In this document: positions 7,362 to 16,033 of the stretch, piece after piece
Numbering within the stretch: the first letter of the stretch is position 1
Layout of the letters: the number at the start of each line of letters is the position of its first letter
Source: JAKZVK01 sp965248255
GTDB lineage: Bacteria > Acidobacteriota > Terriglobia > Bryobacterales > UBA6623
Assembly: GCA_965248255.1 (NCBI GenBank)
Contig: CBDFIW010000004.1
Coordinates: 2,232,001 to 2,296,000 of the forward strand
Direction: 5' to 3'
Length of the DNA: 64,000 nt
Position numbers and translations under genes: made by a program
Notes under the pieces: generated by a model
What the model saw: the letters and a program-made list of their open reading frames with translations, nothing else
Database searches by the model: none
Told to the model about the DNA's origin: nothing

Positions 7362-9431
7362 TCACCAGGACTCGGGCGAGCCGGTCAGCTCACCGACCAC
7401 TCGCTTCGCGTCATAGAGCTTTCGCAGCGCTTCCATGATCCCGCGTGAATCGACGCTCACGGCGCGCGCCTGTTTCTCTGAATAAAGAAAACCGTTCGGC
7501 AGCGATTGGATGTTGCCGTCGAAGATCAGCCCCACGACTTCACCTTTTCGGTTGACTAACGGGCTGCCGGAGTTGCCGCCGGTGATGTCGTTGGTGGAGA
7601 CGAGGTTGTACGGGGTGTCTTTGTCCACCCGGTCCTTGCGGTCGAGAAAGCGCTGCGGCAAGATGTACGGGTCTTTGCCAGTGACCTTGCCGTAGAGCCC
7701 CGAGAAACGCGTGAAGGGTTCTATCGTCTCATCGCCTTCGCGGTAAGACTTCACAACACCCACGGACAGCCGCAACGTAAACGTGGCGTCGGGATAGGCG
7801 TCGGCGCCCAGCGCGGCGAAACGGGCTTGCGCAATGCGCGAGCCATGGGCGTCCTCGACGGCTTCAACTTCATCTTCGTAGCGCTTCCGGAGGCGGCGGG
7901 CCTCGTCGTCCACTTTGCGGACCAGATCGATCATCGCGTCATCCGATGTTTTGGCTTTCTTGGCCTGGTCGTCGAAGAGCTTCTTTCGCAAGTTAACGTC
8001 GCTGAGTTTCGTCCGTTCAATCAGGCTCTTGGCGACGTCGTCGGGCTGGCGGTCCCCCAACACCGCGCGCACTAACTTGTGGCCGGCCCCGAGCCGGTCA
8101 CGCATGAAAGCGAGCGACCGCGACAGCTTGGCGATCTCGACATCGTCATAGATCGGCGCGGGCGAGAACAGGCGCTGCTTCAGCGAATCAAGCCCCGACT
8201 CGCGGTATTCCGGTAGCCGCTTGGCATTTGGTTTCGGCAGCTCGTCTGGGAGACGGTAAAGATTCTTGGCGATGGTAAAGAGGCGCGAGTACAACCCAAG
8301 GCCGCCAATCAATCGGTACTCCTCGTAGATCTCGTTCTTGGTCCTCTGGGCCTTGGCAATCGCGTCCCAAGCGCCGCCGTACTGTTTCTTCTTCTCTTCG
8401 TCCGCATCAATGGAGGCGCGGACGCTTCGCTCGGCCTCCGATTTGGCGTTGAACAACTCGGGGTCGCGCAGCCCGCCCAGCATGCCGGTGTAGGCTTTGA
8501 TGCTGTTGTCGAGGCGGAACAGCTCGTCGCGTGCCAACCGGGCCGGCTCGCCGCCCGCCTCGCCGTAGCGACGCAGTTGCTTCGCCATGGCGTGGAGCCA
8601 GTCGAGCATGAACGGCATGCGTAGGTCTCTCTCAAACCGCAGTTGTGCCTCGGTCTTGAGACGGTTGGTACGGCCCGGATGTCCGGTCACGAAGACCAGC
8701 TCTTCGGGGGCGGAGCCATGCCGGCTCCAAGGCAGAAAGGCGGGCGAAGCAATGGGTTCGCCGTCCTCGTACACACGGACGAAGGCGACATCGAGGCAGT
8801 AGCGCGGATAGGTGAAATTGTCCTGGTCCCCGCCGAAGAAGGCCGCGGGAAACTCCGGCGCGAAGACTAGCCGGACGTCGGTGTACTTCTTGTACTTATA
8901 GAGGTCGAAGATGCCGCCCTGGTAGAGCTTCACCACGTCGCAACGCTCGCCGGTGCGGTCTTTGCACTCTTTTTCGACGTCGGCGGTCGTGGCCCGCTGG
9001 GTCTCGAACCGCTCTTTCTCACTCATGTCAGGCCGCACCTTTTCGTTGATGCGACCGGTGACGGTGTCCATCTTCATCAACACGTTCAACTCGAGGTCCG
9101 GACACTTCATCTCAGCGGAGCCGGCCTTGGCGTAGAATCCGTCGGCGACGTAGTCCTTCTCTTTCGAACTGAGCTTCTTGATGCAGTCCGACGCCACGTG
9201 GTGGTTGGTCATGACCAGGCCGCCGGGTGAGACAAACGAGCCCGACCCGCCGTTGCTGAAACGGACCGAGCCCTTTTGCAGCCGCGCCAGCAAGTCCGCG
9301 CCGAGTTCAAAGCCGTGCTTCCGCTTGATCTGCTCGACGGGCACGTGGTTGAAAGGCCACATACCTTCGTCGGCTTGGGCGAGGGGAAGTGCGAGCAGCA
9401 GGGTAAAGAGAGCGACAAAGAACGCTTTCAT
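7362..9431 (-). CDS. S46 family dipeptidyl-peptidase (DPP7/DPP11-like)
   Basis: 689-aa periplasmic serine exopeptidase that releases N-terminal dipeptides. The start is the ATG giving MKAFFVALFTLLLALPLAQADEGMW, a signal peptide cleaved near ADEG; the frame stays open upstream only as antisense of lpxA. Catalytic His is in LVMTNHHVASD (residues 77/78) and the nucleophile Ser621 in TGGNSGSPL. The residue after the FD pair in GLIFDGN is Gly (~639). In Porphyromonas enzymes Gly here marks DPP7 (hydrophobic P1) and Arg marks DPP11 (Asp/Glu), so DPP7-like specificity is inferred. Length fits the family (~700). Confidence 0.92.
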   Translation of the reverse strand: MKAFFVALFTLLLALPLAQADEGMWPFNHVPVEQIKRKHGFELGADLLARLQKGSVRFSNGGSGSFVSPGGLVMTNHHVASDCIKKLSSKEKDYVADGFYAKAGSAEMKCPDLELNVLMKMDTVTGRINEKVRPDMSEKERFETQRATTADVEKECKDRTGERCDVVKLYQGGIFDLYKYKKYTDVRLVFAPEFPAAFFGGDQDNFTYPRYCLDVAFVRVYEDGEPIASPAFLPWSRHGSAPEELVFVTGHPGRTNRLKTEAQLRFERDLRMPFMLDWLHAMAKQLRRYGEAGGEPARLARDELFRLDNSIKAYTGMLGGLRDPELFNAKSEAERSVRASIDADEEKKKQYGGAWDAIAKAQRTKNEIYEEYRLIGGLGLYSRLFTIAKNLYRLPDELPKPNAKRLPEYRESGLDSLKQRLFSPAPIYDDVEIAKLSRSLAFMRDRLGAGHKLVRAVLGDRQPDDVAKSLIERTKLSDVNLRKKLFDDQAKKAKTSDDAMIDLVRKVDDEARRLRKRYEDEVEAVEDAHGSRIAQARFAALGADAYPDATFTLRLSVGVVKSYREGDETIEPFTRFSGLYGKVTGKDPYILPQRFLDRKDRVDKDTPYNLVSTNDITGGNSGSPLVNRKGEVVGLIFDGNIQSLPNGFLYSEKQARAVSVDSRGIMEALRKLYDAKRVVGELTGSPESW

Positions 9432-9505
9432 GTTGAACCTCTGAAAGGAGCAACAGAGCCGCCCGCGGCTCCGTTTGTGGCGGAAGAACATCCCCATGGT
9501 CGCAA

Positions 9506-10294
9506 CTAGCGGCGGCAGATGCCACGCTTCGATGTTCGGACGAACTCCACCAGGTGTCGCGTATGTTCGCTGGGGATCTGCGATTCGATACGCTCGAGCG
9601 CGGTTGCAAGCGGCAACGAAGCTCGGAACAAAAGGCGGAAGGCTTCTTTCAATCGCCGGATCTCCTCCGGCGGCAGGCCCGCGCGCCGCAATCCGACCAG
9701 GTTGATGCCGCGCGGCGAGATGCGGAAGCCGGAGTAGAGAAAGTACGGCGGCACGTCGACGTTGACCCCCGAGTTCCCCGAGACCATCACCATCCGTCCG
9801 ACCCGCGAAAACTGCTGCACTCCCACGCCGCCCGAGATGAACGCCGAGTCCTCGATCTCCACGTAACCGGCGATCAGCGCGCAACTGCATATCACATTGT
9901 TCGAGCCGATCTTGCAGTTGTGCGCGATGTGGCCCGACGTCATAACGTAGTTGTCGTCCCCGATCGTGGTCACGGATTCGGGCTCGGTGCCCCGACTGAT
10001 CGTGTAGTGCTCGCGGATGCGGTTGCGGTTGCCGATCTTGAGGTAGCTGCGCTCGCCGCTGAAGTTCTTGTCCAGCGGATCGGTACCGAGCACGGTGCCA
10101 ACCGAGATGCGGTTGTCCGACCCGAGAGTGGTCCAACGCTTAACGACGACCTGCGGCTCGAGCCGCGTGTTCGCGCCGATGGTTACTTCGTCCTCGACGA
10201 TCGCGTAGTCACCGATTTCGACGCCGGGGCCGATCTCCGCGTCCGGCGACACCCGTGCCGTCGATGCAATGCGGGCCGACGAATCGATCGCCAT
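9506..10294 (-). CDS. lpxA: Acyl-ACP--UDP-N-acetylglucosamine O-acyltransferase
   Basis: 262-aa left-handed beta-helix acyltransferase catalysing the first step of lipid A synthesis in the cytoplasm. Hexapeptide repeats run from residue ~10 (VSPDAEIGPGVEIGDYAIV) to ~180; the catalytic His is in MTSGHIAHNCKIG, and VPPYFLYSGFRISPRGINLVGLRRAGL is the conserved link to the helical C-terminal domain. Its length equals E. coli LpxA. It is not next to lpxD, fabZ or lpxB, so the lipid A genes are dispersed here. A related 3-aminosugar acyltransferase cannot be fully excluded. Confidence 0.9.
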   Translation of the reverse strand: MAIDSSARIASTARVSPDAEIGPGVEIGDYAIVEDEVTIGANTRLEPQVVVKRWTTLGSDNRISVGTVLGTDPLDKNFSGERSYLKIGNRNRIREHYTISRGTEPESVTTIGDDNYVMTSGHIAHNCKIGSNNVICSCALIAGYVEIEDSAFISGGVGVQQFSRVGRMVMVSGNSGVNVDVPPYFLYSGFRISPRGINLVGLRRAGLPPEEIRRLKEAFRLLFRASLPLATALERIESQIPSEHTRHLVEFVRTSKRGICRR

Positions 10295-10303
10295 AGCCCT
10301 GTA

Positions 10304-11068
10304 TCATACTTCGCGGAAACGCTCTTGCAGGCGGCGCATCCCGCGGACCCAGCGGTCGTAGTCGGCGGCCTTACGCTGGAAGTATTCGGCTACCTCGGGA
10401 TGGGGGAGGATGAGGAAGGTCTCCTCGGCAAGTCCGTCGATCACAGCCTCGGCGACGTCTTCGGGATCCAGCGCACTCTCTTTGAGGAATCGGGAGTCGC
10501 TTTCGTCGAGCAGCCGCGTGCGGACGCCTTGCGGGCAAACGCAGGAGACCTTGATGCCCTCCTCCCCATGGGTGACGGCCAACCATTCGGCGAGCGCAAG
10601 GGCCGCGTGCTTGGTGACGGAGTAGGGGGCGGAGCCGATCTGGGTCAACAGGCCGGCGGCCGAGACGACTTGCAACAGGTATCCCTCGCCCCGCGCAAGC
10701 ATGGCCGGGAGCACGGCCCGGGCCGCGTAGAGGTGAGCCTTGAAATTGATGCCGAAGATACGGTTCCAATCGTCATCGGACGTCCCGACACCGCCCTCGA
10801 CCATGATGCCGGCGTTCGAGCAGAAGAGATCGATGGGCCCATAGCGCTCGGTCGCCTGCTCGACCAGACGAACGACGGAGGCCTCGCGGGCGACATCGGT
10901 GGTGACGGCAAGGCCGCCGACCTGCTCGGCCACGGCCTCGGCCGCCGCACGGTCTATATCAGCAACGACGACGCCTCGCGCTCCCTCGGCAGCGAACCGC
11001 ACGCACAGCGCCCGGCCGATCCCATGCCCGCCGCCTGTGACAACGGCGACCTTGTCGTCCAGCTTCAT
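10304..11068 (-). CDS. Short-chain dehydrogenase/reductase
   Basis: 254-aa SDR oxidoreductase with an N-terminal NAD(P)-binding TGGGHGIGRAL (residues ~11-21), an acidic VVVADIDRA after beta-2 that suggests NAD preference, CSNAGIM (NAG motif), the catalytic Ser in VVSAAG and YSVTK (Tyr-x-x-x-Lys). The C-terminal basic helix (RWVRGMRRLQERFREV) is unremarkable. It ends 9 bp before lpxA on the same strand, suggesting cotranscription, but a lipid A role is not implied by sequence. Substrate unknown. Confidence 0.9.
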   Translation of the reverse strand: MKLDDKVAVVTGGGHGIGRALCVRFAAEGARGVVVADIDRAAAEAVAEQVGGLAVTTDVAREASVVRLVEQATERYGPIDLFCSNAGIMVEGGVGTSDDDWNRIFGINFKAHLYAARAVLPAMLARGEGYLLQVVSAAGLLTQIGSAPYSVTKHAALALAEWLAVTHGEEGIKVSCVCPQGVRTRLLDESDSRFLKESALDPEDVAEAVIDGLAEETFLILPHPEVAEYFQRKAADYDRWVRGMRRLQERFREV

Positions 11069-11077
11069 GACATTAGG

Positions 11078-11145
11078 TGGCGTAAGCCTCCCGGCTTTGC
11101 CCCGTGAGATACTGACTGACCGATTCCTCGGTTCTCAGGCCCGCG
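11078..11145. repeat. Dispersed repeat family D
   Basis: TGGCGTAAGCCTCCCGGCTT begins the element and CGATTCCTCGGTTCTCAGGC ends it. The reverse complement of 24792-24846 has the same two blocks in the same order, with a shorter spacer. It lies directly upstream of the SDR gene start, in the spacer shared with the MFS gene. Confidence 0.7.
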
Positions 11146-11244
11146 AAGTGGCGGTGTTGTGGCCCTAGTTCCAACGCCGCTTCGATCACCCAACTAGTCA
11201 AGGGCTGCGCCCTTGATATCCCGAAGGGCCTAGAGGAGGCAGCT

Positions 11245-11266
11245 TGTAGGGGTGGACCGCTGCGTC
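11245..11266. repeat. Dispersed repeat family E, reverse orientation
   Basis: TGTAGGGGTGGACCGCTGCG then TC is the inverse of the GCGG-CCGCCCCTACA element found at 7315 and 11333, with some sequence drift. It faces the copy at 11333, so the two form a long imperfect inverted pair about 67 bp apart. Confidence 0.6.
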
Positions 11267-11332
11267 GACCCCGGCGCGGCGGAGTTGCTCTCGGTTTCTG
11301 TGCGAAAGCGACGCCGCGTACCAGGGGCGGCG

Positions 11333-11359
11333 GGGCGGACACAGCGGTCCGCCCCTACA
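11333..11359. repeat. Dispersed repeat family E
   Basis: GGGCGGACACAGCGGTCCGC then CCCTACA: a short palindrome (GGGCGGAC/GTCCGCCC) followed by CTACA. Nearly identical to 32175-32201. Confidence 0.75.
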
Positions 11360-11440
11360 CCGTGAATCGAGCCCGTAAGCCTGCTGCAGGTACGCCTCGC
11401 CTAACGAGCACAAAATCCTCGTTACGCTACGCATAAGCGG

Positions 11441-12706
11441 CTAGGCGCCCTCAGCTGATTCCAGCTTCACGGCCTGATACCCTCCTCGGGAGCGGTAGTG
11501 GAAGAACAGCAGCCCGAAGATGACGGTCAACACGACCGGCAGGATACCCACATAGCGGAAAGCCGCGGCGGCGCCGTAGGTGTCATACCAGCCGCCCATG
11601 ATCGGGATGATGAAGGCGACGGAGAGGTTGCCTGTCCCGCCCATGATCGCCAGCAGCAGCGCCCCACCCTTGGGGAATCGTTCAGACGTAATACCGAGCA
11701 TCACGGGCCAGAAATAGGTCTTCCCGATGCCGAACACCGTCGCGGCCAGGAAGGCCTGAAACGGAGTCGCCACGGTGCCCAGTCCAAACAACCCGACGGC
11801 GGAGAGAATAGCCGACAGGGTCAGCAGTCCCATGGGCGAGAAGCGGCGTGCCAACGGTCCGCCGAAGAAGCGCAGAACGAACATGATCCCGGCGGTATAG
11901 ACAAGGATCAGGATGCCTTGCATGCCGGTCAGGTTCGTGATCAGCGAGCCCACCCATTGATCGGGACCTAACTCGGTCGAGGCCGTCATCCACATGCAGA
12001 CCCAGAACAAGATGAACATGGGCCGCACGGCCTCGCGCAGCATCTCCCCGCCGGAAACACCAGCCGCAACGCGCTCGGTGGCAGGGAATGTCTCGCGTAG
12101 GCTCATCATGCCGAAGATGACCGCCGGAACCAGCAACGTGCCGAGCTTGATCTTCCAGCCGAGTGTGGCAATGGAGGGGTCGACGCCGCCCCCGTCGAGC
12201 GCCATCAGCTTGGTGATCCCATAAGCCAGCAGGCCGCCGATGATCAACCCGCCCGGCCACCAGGCGTGCAGCACGTTCATGCGGTGCGTCTTGCCGTCGG
12301 GGTAGAGGGTGGCGCACAGGGGGTTAATGACGCCCTCAACGAGCCCTTGGGAGAGCCCCAGCGTCAGCATGGCAGCGTAGAGGATGAGGAACCCCAGGTC
12401 CGAGTAGCAGGGATCGACCACGCCGGCCGGCATCGGAGCAAAGACGATCGCCAGGACCGCCGTGATGTACCCGGCACTTGACAGCAGCAGCAGCTTGCGC
12501 ATGCCGAAGTAGTCCACGAGCGAGCCGCCGATGAAGATCGACAGGGTGAATCCCCAGAACGCCGGCATCAAAGCGACGCCCGTCTGCTGTTTGTTGAGAT
12601 GAAAATCCGCGCCCAGCGCGTCGAGGATGTCCCCGCGAACCGAAAAGACCATCGAAGTCGTCACCAGCGCGACACAACTGGCGACAAACAGCCGGCGGGG
12701 ATGCAT
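11441..12706 (-). CDS. MFS transporter
   Basis: 421-aa major facilitator with about 12 predicted membrane segments (for example LFVASCVALVTTSMVFSV, LLLLSSAGYITAVLAIVF, FILFWVCMWMTAS, LLTLSAILSAVGLFGLG). The loop 2-3 signature appears as GGSLVDYFGMRKLLLLS, equivalent to G-x-x-x-D-x-x-G-R-R/K. Layout resembles the FucP/sugar-porter or nucleoside MFS groups, but the substrate cannot be read from sequence. Start taken at MHPRRLFVAS; an in-frame start at 12781 would add 25 residues. It ends facing a repeat island and begins 94 bp from an IS end. Confidence 0.85.
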   Translation of the reverse strand: MHPRRLFVASCVALVTTSMVFSVRGDILDALGADFHLNKQQTGVALMPAFWGFTLSIFIGGSLVDYFGMRKLLLLSSAGYITAVLAIVFAPMPAGVVDPCYSDLGFLILYAAMLTLGLSQGLVEGVINPLCATLYPDGKTHRMNVLHAWWPGGLIIGGLLAYGITKLMALDGGGVDPSIATLGWKIKLGTLLVPAVIFGMMSLRETFPATERVAAGVSGGEMLREAVRPMFILFWVCMWMTASTELGPDQWVGSLITNLTGMQGILILVYTAGIMFVLRFFGGPLARRFSPMGLLTLSAILSAVGLFGLGTVATPFQAFLAATVFGIGKTYFWPVMLGITSERFPKGGALLLAIMGGTGNLSVAFIIPIMGGWYDTYGAAAAFRYVGILPVVLTVIFGLLFFHYRSRGGYQAVKLESAEGA

Positions 12707-12799
12707 TATTTTTCGGTACCCCCCTGCTTTGAGCTTGCTGCGGGAAAAGGGAAGTGTAGCCGCCCTTACCTTCGTTGTCAAAGCGCCTGAGAGTGTCTG

Positions 12800-14382
12800 T
12801 CAAGGCCCAATGAAATGTCCCCTTCGGTAGCCCAGTAGAAGTGTCCCCTTGGTGATAGGAGAGAATCGTCATCGTCGGGGCTGTGGAACTGTGGGAATCG
12901 CGCAGCGATTTCCAAGGGGCGGTGGGAAGGGTGGAAAACCATCCACGGATCCTCGAGCCCGGCACGGCTGCCGCCACAAGGTTTTCCACGCTTTCCATCC
13001 GACCCGGCATTTCCACAGCCCTCTTATGAATTCGCAGCTCGTGTTTTCCGCAGCACAGCTCGCCGCCAGGGGTGGTTCGCCGCCGGCTTGCGTCTGGCCA
13101 CCACGTTCCCCTGCGGTGCCGGCTTCGTCCGCAGCCGTGGCGTCGGCGTGGCGATCACTTCGTGCTCGATCTCGTGCCCCTCAAACCTCACCTGCAAGCT
13201 CTCATCGCGCCCCTGTTGGACCGTCACCCGTGCACCCGCCCCCACGCCCTGATTGCGTTTCGGCTTCAACTGCAAGCAACGATTCTCGAAACGCACCACC
13301 TGGTCGTTGCTCACCACCCGTTCGTATTCGAAGCAGAACACCCCTCGCAGCTCGGTGCCGCGGGGTAGCGCCTGGTGAAAGTCCGCTCCCGCCGCCGGCT
13401 CGCAGCAGAAGCGCTCGTTGTGCTCGGCTAAGTACTCCTCGCCGAGGTAACGGTTCGCCGCCTCGTAATCAACGATGCCCCGCAGCCGCATCTTCTTGAT
13501 CAGGCGGTCCTGGTGCGTGCCGTGATGGCGTTCGACACGTCCCTTGGCTTGCGGCGACGATGCGGCAATGATGCCAATGCCAAGCTTCGCGCACATGCGC
13601 CCGAACTGCGTCTCGGGCTTGATGCCTTCCAGTGCTTCCCGCGACGTCGGCTGGCGCTGGTAGACGTTTTTCCAGTCGCAGTACAACGCCTTGGGAACGC
13701 CGTGTTGGCGCACCCAGGCTTGGAGCAGATCGGCCGCGGCCCAGGTCGTTTCCTGGCCCGAGAAGCGGCACAGTGCAAGACCGGTCGCGTCATCGACAAA
13801 GTTCATCAGACAGGCTTTCGGGCCGCGTCCTTCCAGCCAGTGGTGGTGCGAACCGTCGAGTTGAATCAGCTCGCCGAAGTGCGCTTTGCGTTGCCGCCGG
13901 CTGCGATGCGGTGGGCGCTTGCGACTCCGGCTCCACAGGCCCGCCGCGAGCATCCAGCGCCGCAGCGTGCGCACCGACACCTCCAGGCCGTGATCCTGTT
14001 GCAGCTGCTCCGCGGCTAGCGTCGGCCCGCAGCGCTCGTGCCCCTCGCCCGCATAGTTTGCGTGCACCAACTCGAGAACCTGCTCGCGGCGCTTGTCATC
14101 GGCTCGGTTCGAAGCGCGGCCGACGTTACCGTGCACCAAAGCCTTGACCCCGCCTGCTCGGTAACGCTTGTTGAGCCGCTTCGCTTGGCGGTAGCTGACC
14201 TCCAGCAGTGCGGTGGCTTCGGTCAACTTCAGTTCCCCTCGTTTCACTCGGCTCAGCACTTCGCCGCGCCTCAACTCCTTGGCACTCATCCATGTCCTTC
14301 CCAATCTTTCACCTCCTCGCAGAGGTCCAGATTAGGGGACATTTCTATTGGGCGCTCAAGGGGACATTATCATTGGGCTTCA
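12800..14382 (-). mobile_element. ISNCY (IS1202-like) insertion sequence, complete copy
   Basis: About 1.58 kb with matching ends. The left end reads TCAAGGCCCAATGAAATGTC and the right end, reverse complemented, TGAAGCCCAATGATAATGTC. Each end carries a second, inner copy of the terminal unit: AGCCCAGTAGAAGTGTCCCC at the left, and CGCCCAATAGAAATGTCCCC at the right (reverse complement). One transposase gene fills the interior. A 5'-truncated relative of this element lies at 55.8-56.5 kb. No target duplication could be fixed by eye. Confidence 0.85.
13024..14304 (-). CDS. ISNCY-family DDE transposase
   Basis: 426-aa transposase. N-terminal helix-turn-helix regions (MSAKELRRGEVLSRVKRGELKLTEATALLEVSYRQAKRL; then RTLRRWMLAAGLW) precede an integrase-core domain. 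The DDE residues are likely Asp in ELIQLDGSHHHW, Asp in LYCDWKNVY and Glu in KGRVERHHGT. The C-terminal basic region (RRKPAANHPWRRAVLRKTRAANS) is usual for IS1202-group enzymes. The frame appears uninterrupted, so this copy may be functional. Confidence 0.9.
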   Translation of the reverse strand: MGRTWMSAKELRRGEVLSRVKRGELKLTEATALLEVSYRQAKRLNKRYRAGGVKALVHGNVGRASNRADDKRREQVLELVHANYAGEGHERCGPTLAAEQLQQDHGLEVSVRTLRRWMLAAGLWSRSRKRPPHRSRRQRKAHFGELIQLDGSHHHWLEGRGPKACLMNFVDDATGLALCRFSGQETTWAAADLLQAWVRQHGVPKALYCDWKNVYQRQPTSREALEGIKPETQFGRMCAKLGIGIIAASSPQAKGRVERHHGTHQDRLIKKMRLRGIVDYEAANRYLGEEYLAEHNERFCCEPAAGADFHQALPRGTELRGVFCFEYERVVSNDQVVRFENRCLQLKPKRNQGVGAGARVTVQQGRDESLQVRFEGHEIEHEVIATPTPRLRTKPAPQGNVVARRKPAANHPWRRAVLRKTRAANS

Positions 14383-14477
14383 ACAGGGGCCTGGGACCCG
14401 TTCGCCGGCCGTTTGGCTCCACGATTCCTGCCGGCCGAGCCACCCGCCCGGCCCCTGGGCAGGCATCCCGTAACCTT

Positions 14478-15161
14478 ATGTCTGAAGGAGACGAACCAAG
14501 CGGTGAGGCAGTCCGCGACCGGGCTGTGTCGCCGCCTTCGGATGCGGTGACGGTTTCCAAGTCTGCTCTGGAGACCGGTGCGGCCTCGGCAAAAGCCGGG
14601 GATAGACCCGACGCGGCGCGGCTGCAACAGTGGATGGCCAGCTACCAGAAAGCCGACCGGGACGCCGCGTCCGCGCTAGTCGAAAGCGTTTCGCCCATGC
14701 TGCTGCGGTTCCTCGCTGGACCTTTGCAGACGCGCCCCTTCGCCGAAGACATGCTTCAGGACTGCTGGCTTCGGATTCATAAGGCGCGACACACCTACCG
14801 GCCGGGTAGCCCCGTATTGCCGTGGATCTTCGCGATCGCCCGTCACGCAAGGATTGACGCCTATCGCCGCAGGAAACGGATTGATGCAAAGGAGCTGTTA
14901 TTCGACGAGCAGGTCGAGCCGCGCCAACAGGTCGGCAGGCGCGCGGATGCGGCGGACTTTGATGTTTGGCGGCTGCTCGAACGGCTTCCGGAGAGCCAGC
15001 AGGTGGTCATCCGGATGCTAAAGGTGTCTGGAATGAGCCTGCAGGAGGTTGCGAATGCTACCGGCACGACCCTGGGGGCGGTAAAGCAGAAAGCCCATCG
15101 GGCGTACGAGAAACTGCGAGTCATGCTGCAAGATCCATCTGAGGTAGGAACAAAGCGATGA
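14478..15161 (+). CDS. ECF RNA polymerase sigma factor
   Basis: 227-aa sigma-70 family factor. Start set at ATG 14478 (MSEGDEPSGEAVRD), with the ~60 first residues probably disordered. Region 2 is seen as LLRFLAGPLQTRPFAEDMLQDCWLRIHKARHTYRPGSPVLPWIFAIARHARIDAYRRRKR and region 4 as RLLERLPESQQVVIRMLKVSGMSLQEVANATGTTLGAVKQKAHRAYEKLR; region 3 is absent, as in ECF factors. It overlaps the next gene by 4 bp (ATGA), the classic sigma/anti-sigma arrangement. It begins only ~95 bp from the ISNCY end, so its native promoter may have been displaced. Confidence 0.9.
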   Translation: MSEGDEPSGEAVRDRAVSPPSDAVTVSKSALETGAASAKAGDRPDAARLQQWMASYQKADRDAASALVESVSPMLLRFLAGPLQTRPFAEDMLQDCWLRIHKARHTYRPGSPVLPWIFAIARHARIDAYRRRKRIDAKELLFDEQVEPRQQVGRRADAADFDVWRLLERLPESQQVVIRMLKVSGMSLQEVANATGTTLGAVKQKAHRAYEKLRVMLQDPSEVGTKR

Positions 15162-15958
15162 CGTGCCCCGAAGCCGGCGAACACCTCCACCGGACGTCGC
15201 GGGAAGGCTGGACTCAACTGCCCCAGGCCGTACGCGAGCACCTGGAGAAGTGTGCGCCCTGCCGCGCGGTGTGGGACTTTCTGACGAGGCGGGACCCGGC
15301 GGAGGGAGTTGAGCCCGCGATCGAAGCGAAGATCAAATCATCGATTCTGGATTCGCTGCGGGAAGTCCGGCCTCTGCTCAGCGCGGCGCGACTCACGGCC
15401 GGCTTTCTGATCATCTACGCCATCCTTTCGGGAGGGTTCGTCGCGGCCTCGGGCTTTAGCGGTGCGCTGGAGATGGGCGTGCTTCGCTTCGTGGGCATCC
15501 TCGGGTTGATTGGTGCGGTTGTTCTGATCTTGTCGGCGACGCTGAGCCGCGAGATGGCGCCCGGATCGCCGCGATTGCTGACGCCGGCGCGACTGTTCTT
15601 GTCGTCGTTGGCGGTCCTGTTTTGCGCCGTCGCTGTGGCGTTTCCATGGGACGTCAGCGGCACGTTTTTGGCGCAGAGCTGGATGTGCTTCCGGACGGGG
15701 CTGATGTACTCCTGCCCGGCCGCGGCCGTGATCATTCTGCTGCTTCGCCGTGGGGCGGTGCTGTCTCTCGCCGTGGCCGGCGCGGGAGCGGGGCTGATGG
15801 CGGGGCTGGTGGGCGTGACCGTCCTTCATTTCGGCTGTAGCGTACACACGGCCCCCCACGTCGCCCTGGCACACTTGGGCATCGCGTTGGCCGTGGCGCT
15901 GCTCGGCTACATGCTGGGACGCTACTTGCCGCTCCTGGCCGGACGCGGCATCGGCTGA
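15158..15958 (+). CDS. Membrane anti-sigma factor (NrsF/DUF1109-like)
   Basis: 266-aa protein with a cytoplasmic N terminus carrying a zinc-anti-sigma-like HLEKCAPC motif (H-x3-C-x2-C, ~residues 28-35) and about six membrane segments (LTAGFLIIYAILSGGFVAASG, FVGILGLIGAVVLILSA, LFLSSLAVLFCAVAVAFPW, AAAVIILLLRRGAVLSLAVAGAG, LVGVTVLHFGCSVHTAPHVALAHLGIALAVALLGYML). The six-helix layout and HFGCSVHTAPH loop fit the NrsF (DUF1109) anti-sigma family; the HxxxCxxC head resembles classical ZAS proteins. Translationally coupled to the sigma gene. The signal sensed is unknown, possibly redox or metal. Confidence 0.78.
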   Translation: MTCPEAGEHLHRTSREGWTQLPQAVREHLEKCAPCRAVWDFLTRRDPAEGVEPAIEAKIKSSILDSLREVRPLLSAARLTAGFLIIYAILSGGFVAASGFSGALEMGVLRFVGILGLIGAVVLILSATLSREMAPGSPRLLTPARLFLSSLAVLFCAVAVAFPWDVSGTFLAQSWMCFRTGLMYSCPAAAVIILLLRRGAVLSLAVAGAGAGLMAGLVGVTVLHFGCSVHTAPHVALAHLGIALAVALLGYMLGRYLPLLAGRGIG

Positions 15959-16033
15959 AATGACGCCAAGCCCGGAGCCCCCTGGAGGCCCTGGGCTCTG
16001 TGGGATAACCTGGTAGTTGGGAAGTGATCCGGC

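Larger units (their letters stand above)
11069..11440. other. Gene-free repeat island between SDR and MFS genes
   Basis: 372 bp without a credible gene. It holds family D (11078-11145), a hairpin AAGGGCTGCGCCCTT (about 11200-11214), a reverse family E arm (11245-11266), a forward family E element (11333-11359), and CGTAAGCCTGCTGCAGGT near 11371, which recurs as CGTAAGCCTGCTGAAGGT near 24513. The stacking of several repeat types resembles the islands at 24.5 and 62.3 kb. Confidence 0.6.

Noticed and set aside
9432..10136. N-terminal extension of the S46 peptidase frame
   Set aside because: Overlaps lpxA in another frame and precedes an obvious signal peptide beginning at 9431.
9554..11107. 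517-codon open frame on the plus strand
   Set aside because: Antisense to lpxA and the SDR gene, both of which have clear motifs; no homology features of its own.
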